Assembly: GCF_000745955.1 (NCBI RefSeq)
Contig: NZ_JQKH01000007.1
Coordinates: forward strand, 1-64,000
Direction: 5' to 3'
DNA length: 64,000 nucleotides
Origin: Alysiella crassa DSM 2578
GTDB lineage: Bacteria; Pseudomonadota; Gammaproteobacteria; Burkholderiales; Neisseriaceae
Shown: positions 33,481 to 41,844 of the stretch, one piece after another
How the letters are laid out: every line of letters starts with the position of its first letter
Position numbering within the stretch: the stretch's first letter is position 1
Position numbers and translations under genes: made by a program
The notes under the pieces: generated by a model
What the model was told of the DNA's origin: nothing
What the model saw: the letters and a program-made list of their open reading frames with translations, nothing else
Databases searched by the model: none

Positions 33481-34910
33481 TTTGTTGCACCCTTGACCCA
33501 TTCTTGTGAATTTTGCCAGACCAGTTTATCAATCAAAACTTGGTCGCCCTCGCTCAAATCCAAATCATTCAACAAGTTATTAAACTCTTCATGGCTGTCC
33601 ACGCTGGCAGCCGCGCTTAAAATCGCGTGAATTTTTGATTGCAAAATCTGTTGGTCGGCTTTTAACTGGCTTTCAGGCTGCCTGAAAGTCGTTTTTTCAT
33701 CATCAGATAATTTCAACGACAAACTTGTATCAGCTTTTGCACTCTCTTGATTTTGCTTGATTTTAAAATGCTCGGGTTCAAAGCCTAAAACATCTGTAAA
33801 GTATTGTTCCGTCAGTTCAATTTGACCTGCTGACAAATATTTGGCATCACGCTCGGCGCGGTTGGTATCGGGCTTGATTTCGGTTTCGTATTCAAACCAA
33901 ATCATGCCTTTCACTTTGATTTCTTGATGAAAATGGCGGTTTAAATCCAACAAAGCCGTCAAAATGTGATTGACTGCTTCCGCCAACAACAGCAAATACG
34001 CGCCAATGCGGTTTTTCTCGCTTTCTGATTCAACTTGTTGCGCGGAACGGCTGCCATTCATCAATTCGCTGGTTTTCACACGCCCCAAAATGGATTTCTG
34101 AATACGCGCATTCGCCATCTGCTCCAATTGACGGAAAAACGCACCGTCTGCCGTGTTTTGCAGCAATTTAATGTCTTCTTCCAACCCCACAGCCGCCGCG
34201 CCACCCCGTTTGACGGCATGGGCTTTTTGCGCGGCTTCGGCTTTGTCGCTGTCGGTTTTGGCTACCAAAAGCGGTTGGGCGTAGCGTTGCGCGAATTGGT
34301 AAGCGTAACGCCAACCTTCTTTACGCAACATCACGGCTGGATAAATCCGCACAATCGCCATTTCGCCAGCAGGGTTTTTGCTGGTCGCTTTGTTACTTAA
34401 AAACAAATGCGTGTAGGTCGTGTCGGTTTCTTCTTCGCCATTTTGACCGTTGTAAATCAGTTTGCCGAATTTGGGGGTGTATTTGTCCAATTCGTCATGA
34501 CGGCTAATCACTTGTTTTAGCGAAACAAAACCGTCTTCATCTTGCGAATAAATCAAACGCGCCACCGCATAACCGCACAATTTTGCCACCACCACCTGCT
34601 CGGCAATGGAGGGCAAATTGCGCCGCACGGATTGATAGAGTTTGTCCATTTGCGTGTCATCGGTTTGGTCGCCAAATAACCGCCAGTTGCTTGAAAGCAA
34701 AGCGGAAACAATGTCTTCACGGCAAGAATCCACCTCATCGTCTGACATCACGGCTGAATACACTTGCTGACGGCTCAATCCCAGTAAATTCAATAATTCA
34801 TCCGTACCTCCGCTTGAAAACGCATTGAGCGCGTAGGCTGTGTCTTGCACAAGCTGTTCTATGGGCGAAACGGCTGGGGCGGATTTGATTTTTTTGTCTT
34901 TTTTAGCCAT
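33477..34910 (-). CDS. Phage portal protein (DUF935, Mu gp29-like)
   Basis: The 477-residue protein shows the DUF935 portal pattern: SAVMSDDEVDSCREDIVSAL, an acidic wing and LGRVKTSELMNGSRSAQQVE, then EAVNHILTALLDLN. It lies between the large terminase and the MuF-like gene. The portal forms the DNA gate of the capsid. A DUS encodes FRQPESQ near the C-terminus. Confidence 0.88.
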   Translation of the reverse strand: MAKKDKKIKSAPAVSPIEQLVQDTAYALNAFSSGGTDELLNLLGLSRQQVYSAVMSDDEVDSCREDIVSALLSSNWRLFGDQTDDTQMDKLYQSVRRNLPSIAEQVVVAKLCGYAVARLIYSQDEDGFVSLKQVISRHDELDKYTPKFGKLIYNGQNGEEETDTTYTHLFLSNKATSKNPAGEMAIVRIYPAVMLRKEGWRYAYQFAQRYAQPLLVAKTDSDKAEAAQKAHAVKRGGAAAVGLEEDIKLLQNTADGAFFRQLEQMANARIQKSILGRVKTSELMNGSRSAQQVESESEKNRIGAYLLLLAEAVNHILTALLDLNRHFHQEIKVKGMIWFEYETEIKPDTNRAERDAKYLSAGQIELTEQYFTDVLGFEPEHFKIKQNQESAKADTSLSLKLSDDEKTTFRQPESQLKADQQILQSKIHAILSAAASVDSHEEFNNLLNDLDLSEGDQVLIDKLVWQNSQEWVKGATK

Positions 34911-34971
34911 TTTTAAACTCGTTTTAAAACCGTTTTAAAAAGGGTTTCAGGCTGCCTGAAACCGCTTAAAA

Positions 34972-36618
34972 TCAATAGGGACAATCGTCATACATGGGGA
35001 TTGGCTCAATGCTGCTGCTTGCGCTGTTGCTGGTCGCCAATTTCCACAGCATTTCCAGCGCGTCCGCGCCGTCATCGTGGTCGTGATTGGGAAAATGGCG
35101 CAACTGGGCAATCAATTCGCTCTGTTCAGGCAGCAATTTAATGAAACCGTTTTCAAAATGCGGTTGCAGACTTTCAATTCGCAATTCTTTTTCCGTATTC
35201 GGTTTCACGCCTTTGGCTGGGATGTGTGCGCTTTGTTTCGCAGATTCTTTAACCAATTCATCTTTGAAAAACTCTTGAAATTGCACGGTTTCCACCGCCC
35301 AAAGCTGGCAGTTGTATTCCTTTTGCAACTTAATCACATCTTGAATAATCAAACTGGGTACGCGCTTTTTAATTTTCGCCTCAACCACATACAAAATCCC
35401 CGTGCTTTTTTGATAGCCCCCGACCAAGATTGCGCTTGGGTCTTTGCCCTTACCTTTTTTGCCTAATGATGGGTCTACCGCGCCATAAAACACCACATCA
35501 TGCGGTAAAGTGCGGTAGTAGCTCTGGTCAATGCAGCCTGAAAAAATTTCGCTTTCAGGGTCGCTCGGTTCGTTTTGGTATTCGCATTGGAATGTCGCCA
35601 AGCCATCACGCGCACGAATTTTCATCAAAGTCAGTAATGGGCGTTTGACCCAACTCACTTTGCTGCCGCGCAACATTTCTGATTCATTTTTCAGATAAAA
35701 TGCTTGTGCTGCTTTCTCGTTTTGCTGGTTGTGCTTGGGCGTGTTGCGGTAGATGTTTTCCCACTCTTCCCATAAGTCCATACGCTCGGGGTATTTCACA
35801 ATCGCGCTAAACAGCACGCTGCGCCAAAACGGATTGTTCATAATCCGCGCTAACACGCTGTCTTTGCACAAAATCGTACCAACGTAAATGATGTCAATCT
35901 TACTTCCAGCTTCGCCAAGTGGCTGAATCACACGCGCAATCCATTTTTCCAATTTGTCGCGCAAACGCGGATTTTCCGCGTGGTCTTCATTTTCTAAATC
36001 GTCCAAATAAACCGCATCAGGGCGTTTATTTTTCTTTTTCGCACCCCGAATTTTCTGACCCGAACCATAGGCTTTGAATTTATTGCCTTGTCGGGTCAAA
36101 ATTTCGCCAATGCGCCAACGCGCACCTTGTCCGCATATTTCGGGAAAATCCAAGCGCAACATCGGGTTATCGGTCAATTCGGTTTTAATCGTTTCAATGA
36201 TTTCATCGGCTTGCTCTTCCGTATCCGACACAATCACGGTATTGTGTTTCACATTGCGGACTTCGTTAAACAAGCAGTTCGCTTGAGCAAACGAGGTTTT
36301 CGCTTCGCCACGCGGTGCGCCAGCCGATTGTGAAACCGATTCAGGCTCTGCGGTAATTTCAGGCAGCGTTTTGTACGCCCAAGAATGAAACACCGATTCC
36401 GTGTCATCGGGAAAATGGTGTGGCAAATAGGTTTTGCAGAAAAAACGAAACGCCGTTTCATCGCCTTTCAAGACAATGGCACGGCGTTTGGCGATTTCGG
36501 CAGGGTCGTTGGACAGCTCAATCTCGTGCAATTCAATGCGTTGAAGTGCCTCTTCACGCACCTGCGCCATGCGTTTTTTCAGTTCGGTTAGACTGATTTT
36601 TTCGCTGAATTTAGCCAC
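34972..36618 (-). CDS. Terminase large subunit (Mu gp28-like)
   Basis: The 548-residue protein has a deviant P-loop GAPRGEAKTS (about 98-107), a Walker B-like VYLDDLENED and a C-terminal nuclease domain starting YGAVDPSLGKKGKGKDPSAI. It packages DNA headful from integrated copies in Mu-like phages. The start is uncertain: a TTG at 36633 gives five more residues, but GTG at 36618 has AAGGA at the right distance and overlaps the small-subunit stop by 8 bp, so I prefer it. Confidence 0.9.
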   Translation of the reverse strand: MAKFSEKISLTELKKRMAQVREEALQRIELHEIELSNDPAEIAKRRAIVLKGDETAFRFFCKTYLPHHFPDDTESVFHSWAYKTLPEITAEPESVSQSAGAPRGEAKTSFAQANCLFNEVRNVKHNTVIVSDTEEQADEIIETIKTELTDNPMLRLDFPEICGQGARWRIGEILTRQGNKFKAYGSGQKIRGAKKKNKRPDAVYLDDLENEDHAENPRLRDKLEKWIARVIQPLGEAGSKIDIIYVGTILCKDSVLARIMNNPFWRSVLFSAIVKYPERMDLWEEWENIYRNTPKHNQQNEKAAQAFYLKNESEMLRGSKVSWVKRPLLTLMKIRARDGLATFQCEYQNEPSDPESEIFSGCIDQSYYRTLPHDVVFYGAVDPSLGKKGKGKDPSAILVGGYQKSTGILYVVEAKIKKRVPSLIIQDVIKLQKEYNCQLWAVETVQFQEFFKDELVKESAKQSAHIPAKGVKPNTEKELRIESLQPHFENGFIKLLPEQSELIAQLRHFPNHDHDDGADALEMLWKLATSNSASSSIEPIPMYDDCPY

Positions 36619-37114
36619 CGAATTTCCTTTCAATCACGGTCTCAAAAGTTTGTAAAATCAAGGCAAAGTCTTGTAATTGATTGGGATAATTTTCGCTAAT
36701 GTGGTTCAATAATTCTTCCACAACTTGCAAAGCCACCGCAGCAGCCTGTGTTTCAGGCAACAATTTTTTATTAGCATTGACAACTTTAAGATAAGAATCA
36801 GTCAAACTGGCTAACACTTTGGCTTTTTCCAATGGGTTCACGTCTTCGGCTTTTTCCAAGTCGTCAAAAGCCGATTGATATTGCACCAAAAAACCAGCCA
36901 ACAGCGTTTGACCCATCGTTTCAATACCACCGCTTGCAAATAAGTTTGCTGAACGTGCTTTATCCCAATCATCACCTTGCTCACGCGCCTGATATTTCCA
37001 GCTTCGGGCTGTGGCAAACGGTACTTGGCAAAACATCGCTGCCACTTCAAGCGATTGGTTTTCAAAAATATATTTACGCCGCACCAAATCGCGTTTTTCT
37101 TGTGGATGCGCCAT
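36611..37114 (-). CDS. DUF1804 family protein, small terminase-like
   Basis: The 167-residue protein has an N-terminal HTH (KRDLVRRKYIFENQSLEVAA, then ATARSWKYQA) and a helical body. This DUF1804 type is seen in B3-like transposable phages before the large terminase. DNA recognition for packaging is inferred. Confidence 0.8.
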   Translation of the reverse strand: MAHPQEKRDLVRRKYIFENQSLEVAAMFCQVPFATARSWKYQAREQGDDWDKARSANLFASGGIETMGQTLLAGFLVQYQSAFDDLEKAEDVNPLEKAKVLASLTDSYLKVVNANKKLLPETQAAAVALQVVEELLNHISENYPNQLQDFALILQTFETVIERKFGG

Positions 37115-37123
37115 TTTGCCCCC

Positions 37124-37342
37124 TTACAAACCAAATTTTGCTTTAATCAAAGCAATGCCTGTTGCCACCAAACCACCTGACACCGCACCTGCCACCGCGC
37201 CATTGGTTCGGGCGGTTTTTTTGCAATCATTGTGGATTTGCTTGATGTGCTTTTCCAAATCGTCTTGTTTGGCGATGGTTACATCTTGTTTTGCTTGAAT
37301 TTCTTTCAAGGCTTGTAAAATGGGGTCTTGGTTTACGGACAT
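37124..37342 (-). CDS. Small phage membrane protein (72 aa)
   Basis: A charged, helical N-terminus (ALKEIQAKQDVTIAKQDDLE) precedes a Gly/Ala-rich membrane segment (GAVAGAVSGGLVATGIALI, about 48-66). It overlaps the DUF2730 gene. Possibly an accessory lysis or head protein; function unknown. Confidence 0.65.
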   Translation of the reverse strand: MSVNQDPILQALKEIQAKQDVTIAKQDDLEKHIKQIHNDCKKTARTNGAVAGAVSGGLVATGIALIKAKFGL

Positions 37343-37623
37343 GATTTGTCTGCCTTTTGATTGATTTTATTGCTGACTTCTTTCACATCATCTTTGATTT
37401 CTTTCAGCAATCTTTTGATTTCTTCGTTTTCGTGTCGGGCATCGTCTTTGCTTTGGTAGCCTTTTTCCACTTCGTGCAATTTGGCGGTTAAGTGCTTAAT
37501 ATCACGCGCCAATTCTTTATCCATTTCTGCTTGCGAATTGACATAACGCCACAAAGCCGTAATCGCAATACTGACCACCAAGCCAAATGCCCATTCAATC
37601 GTTAAAAATTGTTGTGGATTCAT
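37333..37623 (-). CDS. DUF2730 family phage protein
   Basis: The 96-residue protein has an N-terminal membrane helix (IEWAFGLVVSIAITALWRYV) and a coiled coil (LTAKLHEVEKGYQSKDDARH). This is the DUF2730 layout found between lysis and terminase genes of Mu-like phages. Function not established. Confidence 0.75.
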   Translation of the reverse strand: MNPQQFLTIEWAFGLVVSIAITALWRYVNSQAEMDKELARDIKHLTAKLHEVEKGYQSKDDARHENEEIKRLLKEIKDDVKEVSNKINQKADKSCP

Positions 37624-37940
37624 CAGTTTGTCTCCAAAATAAAGCGCACTTCCACGCCATCAAGCAAATTGGACGACAATACCCAAGAATGCGTGTCATC
37701 GGCTTGAAATTGGCGAGCGTCAAAGATTTGGCGCAAATGCGCTAAATCGCCCAAATTCACGCGAAATTCCGCGTCAAAATCGGCATTCAAACGCCATGTA
37801 AACGCAATGTGATTGCGTGTCAAAACGCGCCCCACATACAACACAAAATCTTCTTGTTCACGCGATTTGGCTAAACCCAATTCGCTGTTGGCGTGGTGCA
37901 TGGCAAGTACGCGCTGGACTTGTTCACGGTAATTCATCAT
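37623..37940 (-). CDS. Phage protein, unknown (105 aa)
   Basis: The protein starts MMNYREQVQRVLAMHHANSE and has VGRVLTRNHIAFTWRLNADF. No family recognised. It is coupled to both neighbours by ATGA-type or 1-bp overlaps in the lysis/packaging operon. Confidence 0.65.
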   Translation of the reverse strand: MMNYREQVQRVLAMHHANSELGLAKSREQEDFVLYVGRVLTRNHIAFTWRLNADFDAEFRVNLGDLAHLRQIFDARQFQADDTHSWVLSSNLLDGVEVRFILETN

Positions 37941-38194
37941 TCACGCTCCGTTGCCCAGCCAATCCAGCCACGCAGTTGATTTTCCAAATTTTTCACATAA
38001 CGCCCAAACTCAACAGCATGGGTCAAAATCGCTTCTTGCGAGCCATCGTTGGGCGGTTCAGGGCGTTGTGGCATCACGAGCAGGGCTTGTGGCACAGGTT
38101 TACTCGTAACCGAGTGATTTTTTGTAGTGCTGCAAGCTGTACTCGCCAAAAGTGCAATCGCCAACACCATTGGCGAGGTCTTTTTCAATAACAT
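37937..38194 (-). CDS. Outer-membrane spanin subunit, Rz1-like lipoprotein
   Basis: The 85-residue protein has a lipobox, LLASTAC (Cys21), and a Pro-containing region (PQRPEPPNDGS). It overlaps the end of the i-spanin gene in another frame by 95 bp, the classical Rz/Rz1 arrangement. It would join the inner-membrane spanin to disrupt the outer membrane at lysis. Longer than typical Rz1. Confidence 0.75.
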   Translation of the reverse strand: MLLKKTSPMVLAIALLASTACSTTKNHSVTSKPVPQALLVMPQRPEPPNDGSQEAILTHAVEFGRYVKNLENQLRGWIGWATERE

Positions 38195-38471
38195 TTTGAA
38201 TTTCCTTTTTCAATTCATTGGCTTGGATTTCAGTTTGCTTTTGAAAGGCAAGCTGTTGTTGGCTGATTTGTTCGGCTTGTTTAAGCCAAAGGGCTTGTTT
38301 TGCTTGATGTTCTTGCGCTTGTTGCAACAAGATTTGTTGATAATGGGCTTGCGTTTTCAGGCTGCCTGAACGGTAGCCTGCAACATATAAAAACCCTACA
38401 CAAACCAAAAAACAAAATAAATTCAAAAATATTTTGATTGGGAGACGATATTTATTCCAAAGTAACATCAT
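38100..38471 (-). CDS. Inner-membrane spanin subunit, Rz-like
   Basis: The 123-residue protein has an N-terminal membrane anchor (IFLNLFCFLVCVGFLYVAGY, about 13-32) and a long periplasmic coiled coil rich in Gln (AHYQQILLQQAQEHQAKQAL). The gene overlaps the Rz1-like ORF. DUS-encoded SGSLK follows the anchor. Confidence 0.8.
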   Translation of the reverse strand: MMLLWNKYRLPIKIFLNLFCFLVCVGFLYVAGYRSGSLKTQAHYQQILLQQAQEHQAKQALWLKQAEQISQQQLAFQKQTEIQANELKKEIQNVIEKDLANGVGDCTFGEYSLQHYKKSLGYE

Positions 38472-38815
38472 GATTTATCTTTACTTTCCGAAATTTGTTG
38501 TGCGGCTGCAATCGCCCGTCTTGCCAAACCGTATCCGCCCACCATGCCCCCGTATGCCCACCACGTCCATTCGGCTGGCGTGGCTGTGGCAAATTGGTAA
38601 GTCATCACGCCAGCCGCCACATTTGCCCAAACCTTGTCGTGCGACAACGCGCCTGTAGTCGGATTGTTTACCAAACCGCCCAGCCAATGTTTCAGGCTGC
38701 CTGAAAGGGTTTTTGGTGGCGTTTCGGTACGCGGTGGCGGTAAAACCGTGTGGTTTGAGCGATATTGGGTGGTAGGTGGTGGTAAATCTCCCCCACTTTG
38801 TTTAAAATTTTCCAT
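38468..38815 (-). CDS. Putative holin
   Basis: The 115-residue protein has a Pro-rich cytoplasmic-looking N-terminus and two hydrophobic segments (VWANVAAGVMTYQFATA and WTWWAYGGMVGGYGLARRAI). It lies directly before the spanins and downstream of the endolysin. Topology and place fit a two-helix holin; no diagnostic motif is certain. Its start overlaps nothing and has a fair ribosome-binding site. Confidence 0.65.
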   Translation of the reverse strand: MENFKQSGGDLPPPTTQYRSNHTVLPPPRTETPPKTLSGSLKHWLGGLVNNPTTGALSHDKVWANVAAGVMTYQFATATPAEWTWWAYGGMVGGYGLARRAIAAAQQISESKDKS

Positions 38816-38819
38816 AGCT

Positions 38820-39254
38820 TCACGAATCCCACCCCAAATAGCCCGCCAATTTTTTGCGAGCGTTCAAATAGCGTTCACGCAAAATGTGGAAATGGTCGTT
38901 TTCAATGTCTTTGAAATCGCTGTAACCAAAGAACGCATAATCAAAGCCTTCTTTTTCCAACGTGCCGTGCATATAATCCAAATCATCAGGCGATAAATGC
39001 CACACAAATGGCACATCTTCCGATTTCAAGCGATAGGCTTCCAATTCCCATAATTTGCGGAATGCGTCTTTGTGGGCGTATTTTTTGCCCAATTCTTCAT
39101 CAAACATGGCGGCATCAATGCACGCACTTTGACCGTTTACCACAAAGCCTGTTTTCAAAATCAGGCTGCATAATGTGGTCGTGGTATTAGGAACGCGGTG
39201 GTATTCAGCGCGTTCAATCAAGTTTTCCAAATGTTCAGTTGTGATTTTTTGCAT
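38820..39254 (-). CDS. Phage Gp49-like family protein
   Basis: The 144-residue protein shows the Gp49/66 pattern: TTTLCSLILKTGFVVNGQSA, CIDAAMFDEELGKKYAHKDA and RKLWELEAYRL. The family is widespread in phages and of unknown function. I start it at the ATG 39254 with AAGGA upstream rather than at an upstream in-frame ATG. Confidence 0.8.
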   Translation of the reverse strand: MQKITTEHLENLIERAEYHRVPNTTTTLCSLILKTGFVVNGQSACIDAAMFDEELGKKYAHKDAFRKLWELEAYRLKSEDVPFVWHLSPDDLDYMHGTLEKEGFDYAFFGYSDFKDIENDHFHILRERYLNARKKLAGYLGWDS

Positions 39255-39264
39255 GATGATTTCC

Positions 39265-39465
39265 TTATTTTTTGCGGTTGCGGCGTTTGCGAGCAGCACG
39301 TTTGGCGGCTGCCACGCCCGATTTGCCTACACGTGGAACAGGAACGCAATGAATAACACGCTGTCCCCAAGCAAAATTCGGTTGGTATTCATAATTTGGC
39401 AAAAATAAATCAAACAAAAATTTAGCCGAAAAAATTTGCCATTTACCTGTAAAAGTCAATTTCAT
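39265..39465 (-). CDS. Small basic phage protein (66 aa)
   Basis: The protein starts MKLTFTGKWQIFSAKFLFDL and ends in a strongly basic tail, AAAKRAARKRRNRKK. AAAGGG precedes the ATG at a good distance and it fits the gap between endolysin and Gp49 genes. Nucleic-acid binding is possible from the basic tail; no family recognised. Confidence 0.55.
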   Translation of the reverse strand: MKLTFTGKWQIFSAKFLFDLFLPNYEYQPNFAWGQRVIHCVPVPRVGKSGVAAAKRAARKRRNRKK

Positions 39466-39477
39466 TACAATTTCCCT

Positions 39478-40161
39478 TTAAATCAAATTCAAAGCCATTT
39501 CAAATACACGCGCATAACGTGCGATTTGCTCGGCTTTGTCCATGCCATTCACAATGCGGCGAGCGTTCACATAATCATCACGGTGGTCGTTGATGTAGTC
39601 GGACAATTTTTTGCCTGTGAACCAGCCTTCTTTCATGCCCAGTACAATGATTTTGGCGGAAATATTGGTTTGCAAAGCCAAATCGGGATTGTTCAACAAA
39701 TCCACGCCCAGCTTGTCCCCAGCACGGCGATAATTGTCGTACCAAGTTAATTGCACGAAACCGCGCCCATAGAATAAATGCGGACATTCATTCTCGGTAT
39801 AGACCACATCACGCGAGCCATTTTTGTAACAGTATTTCACACCGTGAGAATTGGTTTGCCAGCGACCGTAGGCGTAGTTTTGACCGCGACCGTATTCACG
39901 AATCGGCTGCATGGTGTAAGCGGTTTCGTGTAATGCGGTTGCTAGCACATAGGCGTGTTGTTGCAAAGTCAAACCATGTTCCACGCCAGCCAACACCAGC
40001 GCGTTAATGCCGTCCACTTGGCTTTGATTCAGGCTGCCTGAAAATAATTTTGGGCGCACAATATTAAAAAATGCAGCATTGGCAAGGGTTTGTGCTACGC
40101 TATTTTGCGCGTGTTCTTCAATGCTTACTGCATTATCGGGAATTGGAATAATCTCACTCAT
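39478..40161 (-). CDS. Endolysin, glycoside hydrolase family 19-like
   Basis: The 227-residue protein has the GH19/chitinase-like muramidase core: YVLATALHETAYTMQPIREY with the likely catalytic Glu, LFYGRGFVQLTWYDNYRRAG, and LLNNPDLALQTNISAKII. It would cut peptidoglycan at host lysis. I start at the ATG 40161 (MSEIIPIPDN); the ORF extends 26 residues upstream without support and into the late-promoter region. No signal peptide, so export depends on a holin. Confidence 0.88.
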   Translation of the reverse strand: MSEIIPIPDNAVSIEEHAQNSVAQTLANAAFFNIVRPKLFSGSLNQSQVDGINALVLAGVEHGLTLQQHAYVLATALHETAYTMQPIREYGRGQNYAYGRWQTNSHGVKYCYKNGSRDVVYTENECPHLFYGRGFVQLTWYDNYRRAGDKLGVDLLNNPDLALQTNISAKIIVLGMKEGWFTGKKLSDYINDHRDDYVNARRIVNGMDKAEQIARYARVFEMALNLI

Positions 40162-40188
40162 GTTTTCAAACCTAGTCAGTTGATAATA

Positions 40189-40237
40189 CAGAAATTGTGC
40201 CACATGATTTTTCAATAACCATCTGATACATTTCAAC
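40189..40237 (-). promoter_or_regulatory. Late-promoter-like motif, copy 2 (lysis/head operon)
   Basis: On the minus strand GTTGAAATGTATCAG (40237-40223) is followed by GGTTATTG and, about 24 bases on, CACAAT. It lies 28-76 bp before the endolysin start and after the terminator of the mor operon. It matches the motif at 30040-29990. Confidence 0.6.
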
Positions 40238-40260
40238 ATTTCAGGCGGTCTGAAAACAAA

Positions 40261-40294
40261 AAACGCCCGAAAGTCGCTAAACTTCCGAGCGTTT
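40261..40294 (-). terminator. Terminator after mor
   Basis: AAACGCCCGAAAGT pairs with ACTTCCGAGCGTTT with one mismatch; on the minus strand a T-rich tail follows. It separates the middle operon from the late lysis operon. Confidence 0.8.
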
Positions 40295-40317
40295 AAACCC
40301 CATTTAAAACATATTTA

Positions 40318-40755
40318 TCACACAAATAAACACCCATTTTCAGGCTGCCTGAACCCTGCTTCATTCACAATATTTGCGATTTGACGGCTACTGAGTTGAT
40401 AATGCCGCGCCAAATTATTTGCTGCCAGCCGCACACTCATCGGTGGATTTTGTGTAATCAGCTCATCATATTCACGGCGAATTTGCCGATTGCGTAATTC
40501 ACGCAACACTTTATCGCAACGCGGTACATAAAACTCACTTTTGCCGCGCAACGCGGTCTTCAATTTATCCACACATTCATCGCCCAAAGTCTCGCCCATG
40601 CAAAACCACAGGGCTTTACCAATGGGAAATGTCGTGCCGCCGCACTTTTCTACCAGTACAAACGCTTTTTCCAAACCAATTAACGCCACCACGCCCGCAA
40701 AAGTTTCAGGCAATAATGCGCGTAATTCGGTTAAATCTTGTTGATTAATTTGCAT
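40318..40755 (-). CDS. mor: Mor-family middle/late transcription activator
   Basis: The 145-residue protein has a Mor/C dimerisation domain (VVALIGLEKAFVLVEKCGGT) and a C-terminal HTH (YQLSSRQIANIVNEAGF). Mu Mor activates the middle promoter and C the late promoters. Only one such protein is visible here, so it may drive the two late motifs directly. The start at 40755 overlaps gemA by 11 bp. The C-terminus runs through a DUS (RQPENG). Confidence 0.9.
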   Translation of the reverse strand: MQINQQDLTELRALLPETFAGVVALIGLEKAFVLVEKCGGTTFPIGKALWFCMGETLGDECVDKLKTALRGKSEFYVPRCDKVLRELRNRQIRREYDELITQNPPMSVRLAANNLARHYQLSSRQIANIVNEAGFRQPENGCLFV

Positions 40756-41185
40756 TTTTATTCCCTTTCTTTTTTTCGTGGCGGTTCGCATGAATTTGTA
40801 ATGCTTTGAGCAAATTGTGTAATTCATCTCCGCTTAATAAAATCATTTTGTCTTTTTGAAACATTTTTTGTGCTATGCCAATGGCATAATCCCATGTTTT
40901 TTCAGTTTGTTTCAGTAAAACGGCAATTTTATTCATCATCGGGCGATATTCTACCAAGTGCATCGGCATACGACCAATACCACCTACAAAATCATCTCTA
41001 AATCCCTTTATTTTCAATTCAGTAATGACATTTTCCAACTGAACTTTGGTCATTTTGCTGCATGAGCGCAAACCTGTTGTGTGTTCCAGCAAATCACGGT
41101 ACACATCATCGTCCAAATCCAGTTGAGATTTGGCGATGTGGATTTTGGCAATCATTTTTTGGCGTGTATTAGCTTGATTTTCCAT
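40745..41185 (-). CDS. gemA: GemA-like protein (Mu gp16 family)
   Basis: The 146-residue protein has KMIAKIHIAKSQLDLDDDVY, RDLLEHTTGLRSCSKMTKVQ and a C-terminal helical block, the GemA/gp16 signature. In Mu, GemA modulates host gene expression and DNA topology. It precedes mor, as in Mu. Confidence 0.85.
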   Translation of the reverse strand: MENQANTRQKMIAKIHIAKSQLDLDDDVYRDLLEHTTGLRSCSKMTKVQLENVITELKIKGFRDDFVGGIGRMPMHLVEYRPMMNKIAVLLKQTEKTWDYAIGIAQKMFQKDKMILLSGDELHNLLKALQIHANRHEKKKGNKNAN

Positions 41186-41254
41186 AATAAAATACCCAAA
41201 ATATAAAAATCAAAATATACACAAATTGAAAACTTGTGCAACATTTTTTTGCAT

Positions 41255-41290
41255 AAAAAAGCAGCCTGAAAATTATCTTTCAGGCTGCTT
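41255..41290 (-). terminator. DUS-like terminator between the defence cassette and gemA
   Basis: GCAGCCTGAAA (41261-41271) pairs with TTTCAGGCTGC (41278-41288); on the minus strand six T follow. It ends the two-gene cassette 41315-43272. Confidence 0.8.
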
Positions 41291-41314
41291 GTAAAAGTTG
41301 CAACAGCTTTTTCA

Positions 41315-41842
41315 TTAGTCAAATAAAATAAAACTGTTATCGCCAATAAAATACGGTGGCAATTGTTGTTGATTAGGTTTCGGATACTGACCAATCAAAA
41401 TTTTTGCTAAATCTTTATCTTCATCAGAATGGGATAAACGCAGTTTCCTTTTTCTACTAGAAAATTGATTTAGTTCATCAAAACCAATTACAAAACGCAA
41501 TGATGATGCACGACTGTCTATTGCCTGAATAATCAAAGCACATTTATCTTTCAAATCAACCTCATTTAAATCATCGCCTTCATCATCAACACATTCTTCA
41601 AGAAAAGGATAGGCTTCGGGATACACTTCATTTTTCAGACATTTTTGGCTATTTTCGTTCAACATCGCCCATTCAAAATCCTGATGATTTAAGGCTGCCT
41701 GTAACGCTTTCACGGCTTTACGATAATCGCTAAATGTTGTCAAAACTTGATACGGCTCGCCAACCAAAAATAAACTCGGCAAACCAAATTCTACCACAAT
41801 TTGTTGAACGGCTAGTGGATAAAAATCTTGATTTTGTAACAT
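41315..41842 (-). CDS. Unknown acidic protein coupled to the SNIPE-like gene (175 aa)
   Basis: The protein starts MLQNQDFYPLAVQQIVVEFG and has a very acidic centre (FLEECVDDEGDDLNEVDLKD). Its ATG lies 2 bases after the stop of the nuclease gene and both lie between one promoter and one terminator. No family recognised. It may be a partner, immunity or accessory protein of the nuclease; that is inferred from gene coupling alone. Confidence 0.65.
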   Translation of the reverse strand: MLQNQDFYPLAVQQIVVEFGLPSLFLVGEPYQVLTTFSDYRKAVKALQAALNHQDFEWAMLNENSQKCLKNEVYPEAYPFLEECVDDEGDDLNEVDLKDKCALIIQAIDSRASSLRFVIGFDELNQFSSRKRKLRLSHSDEDKDLAKILIGQYPKPNQQQLPPYFIGDNSFILFD

Positions 41843-41844
41843 GA

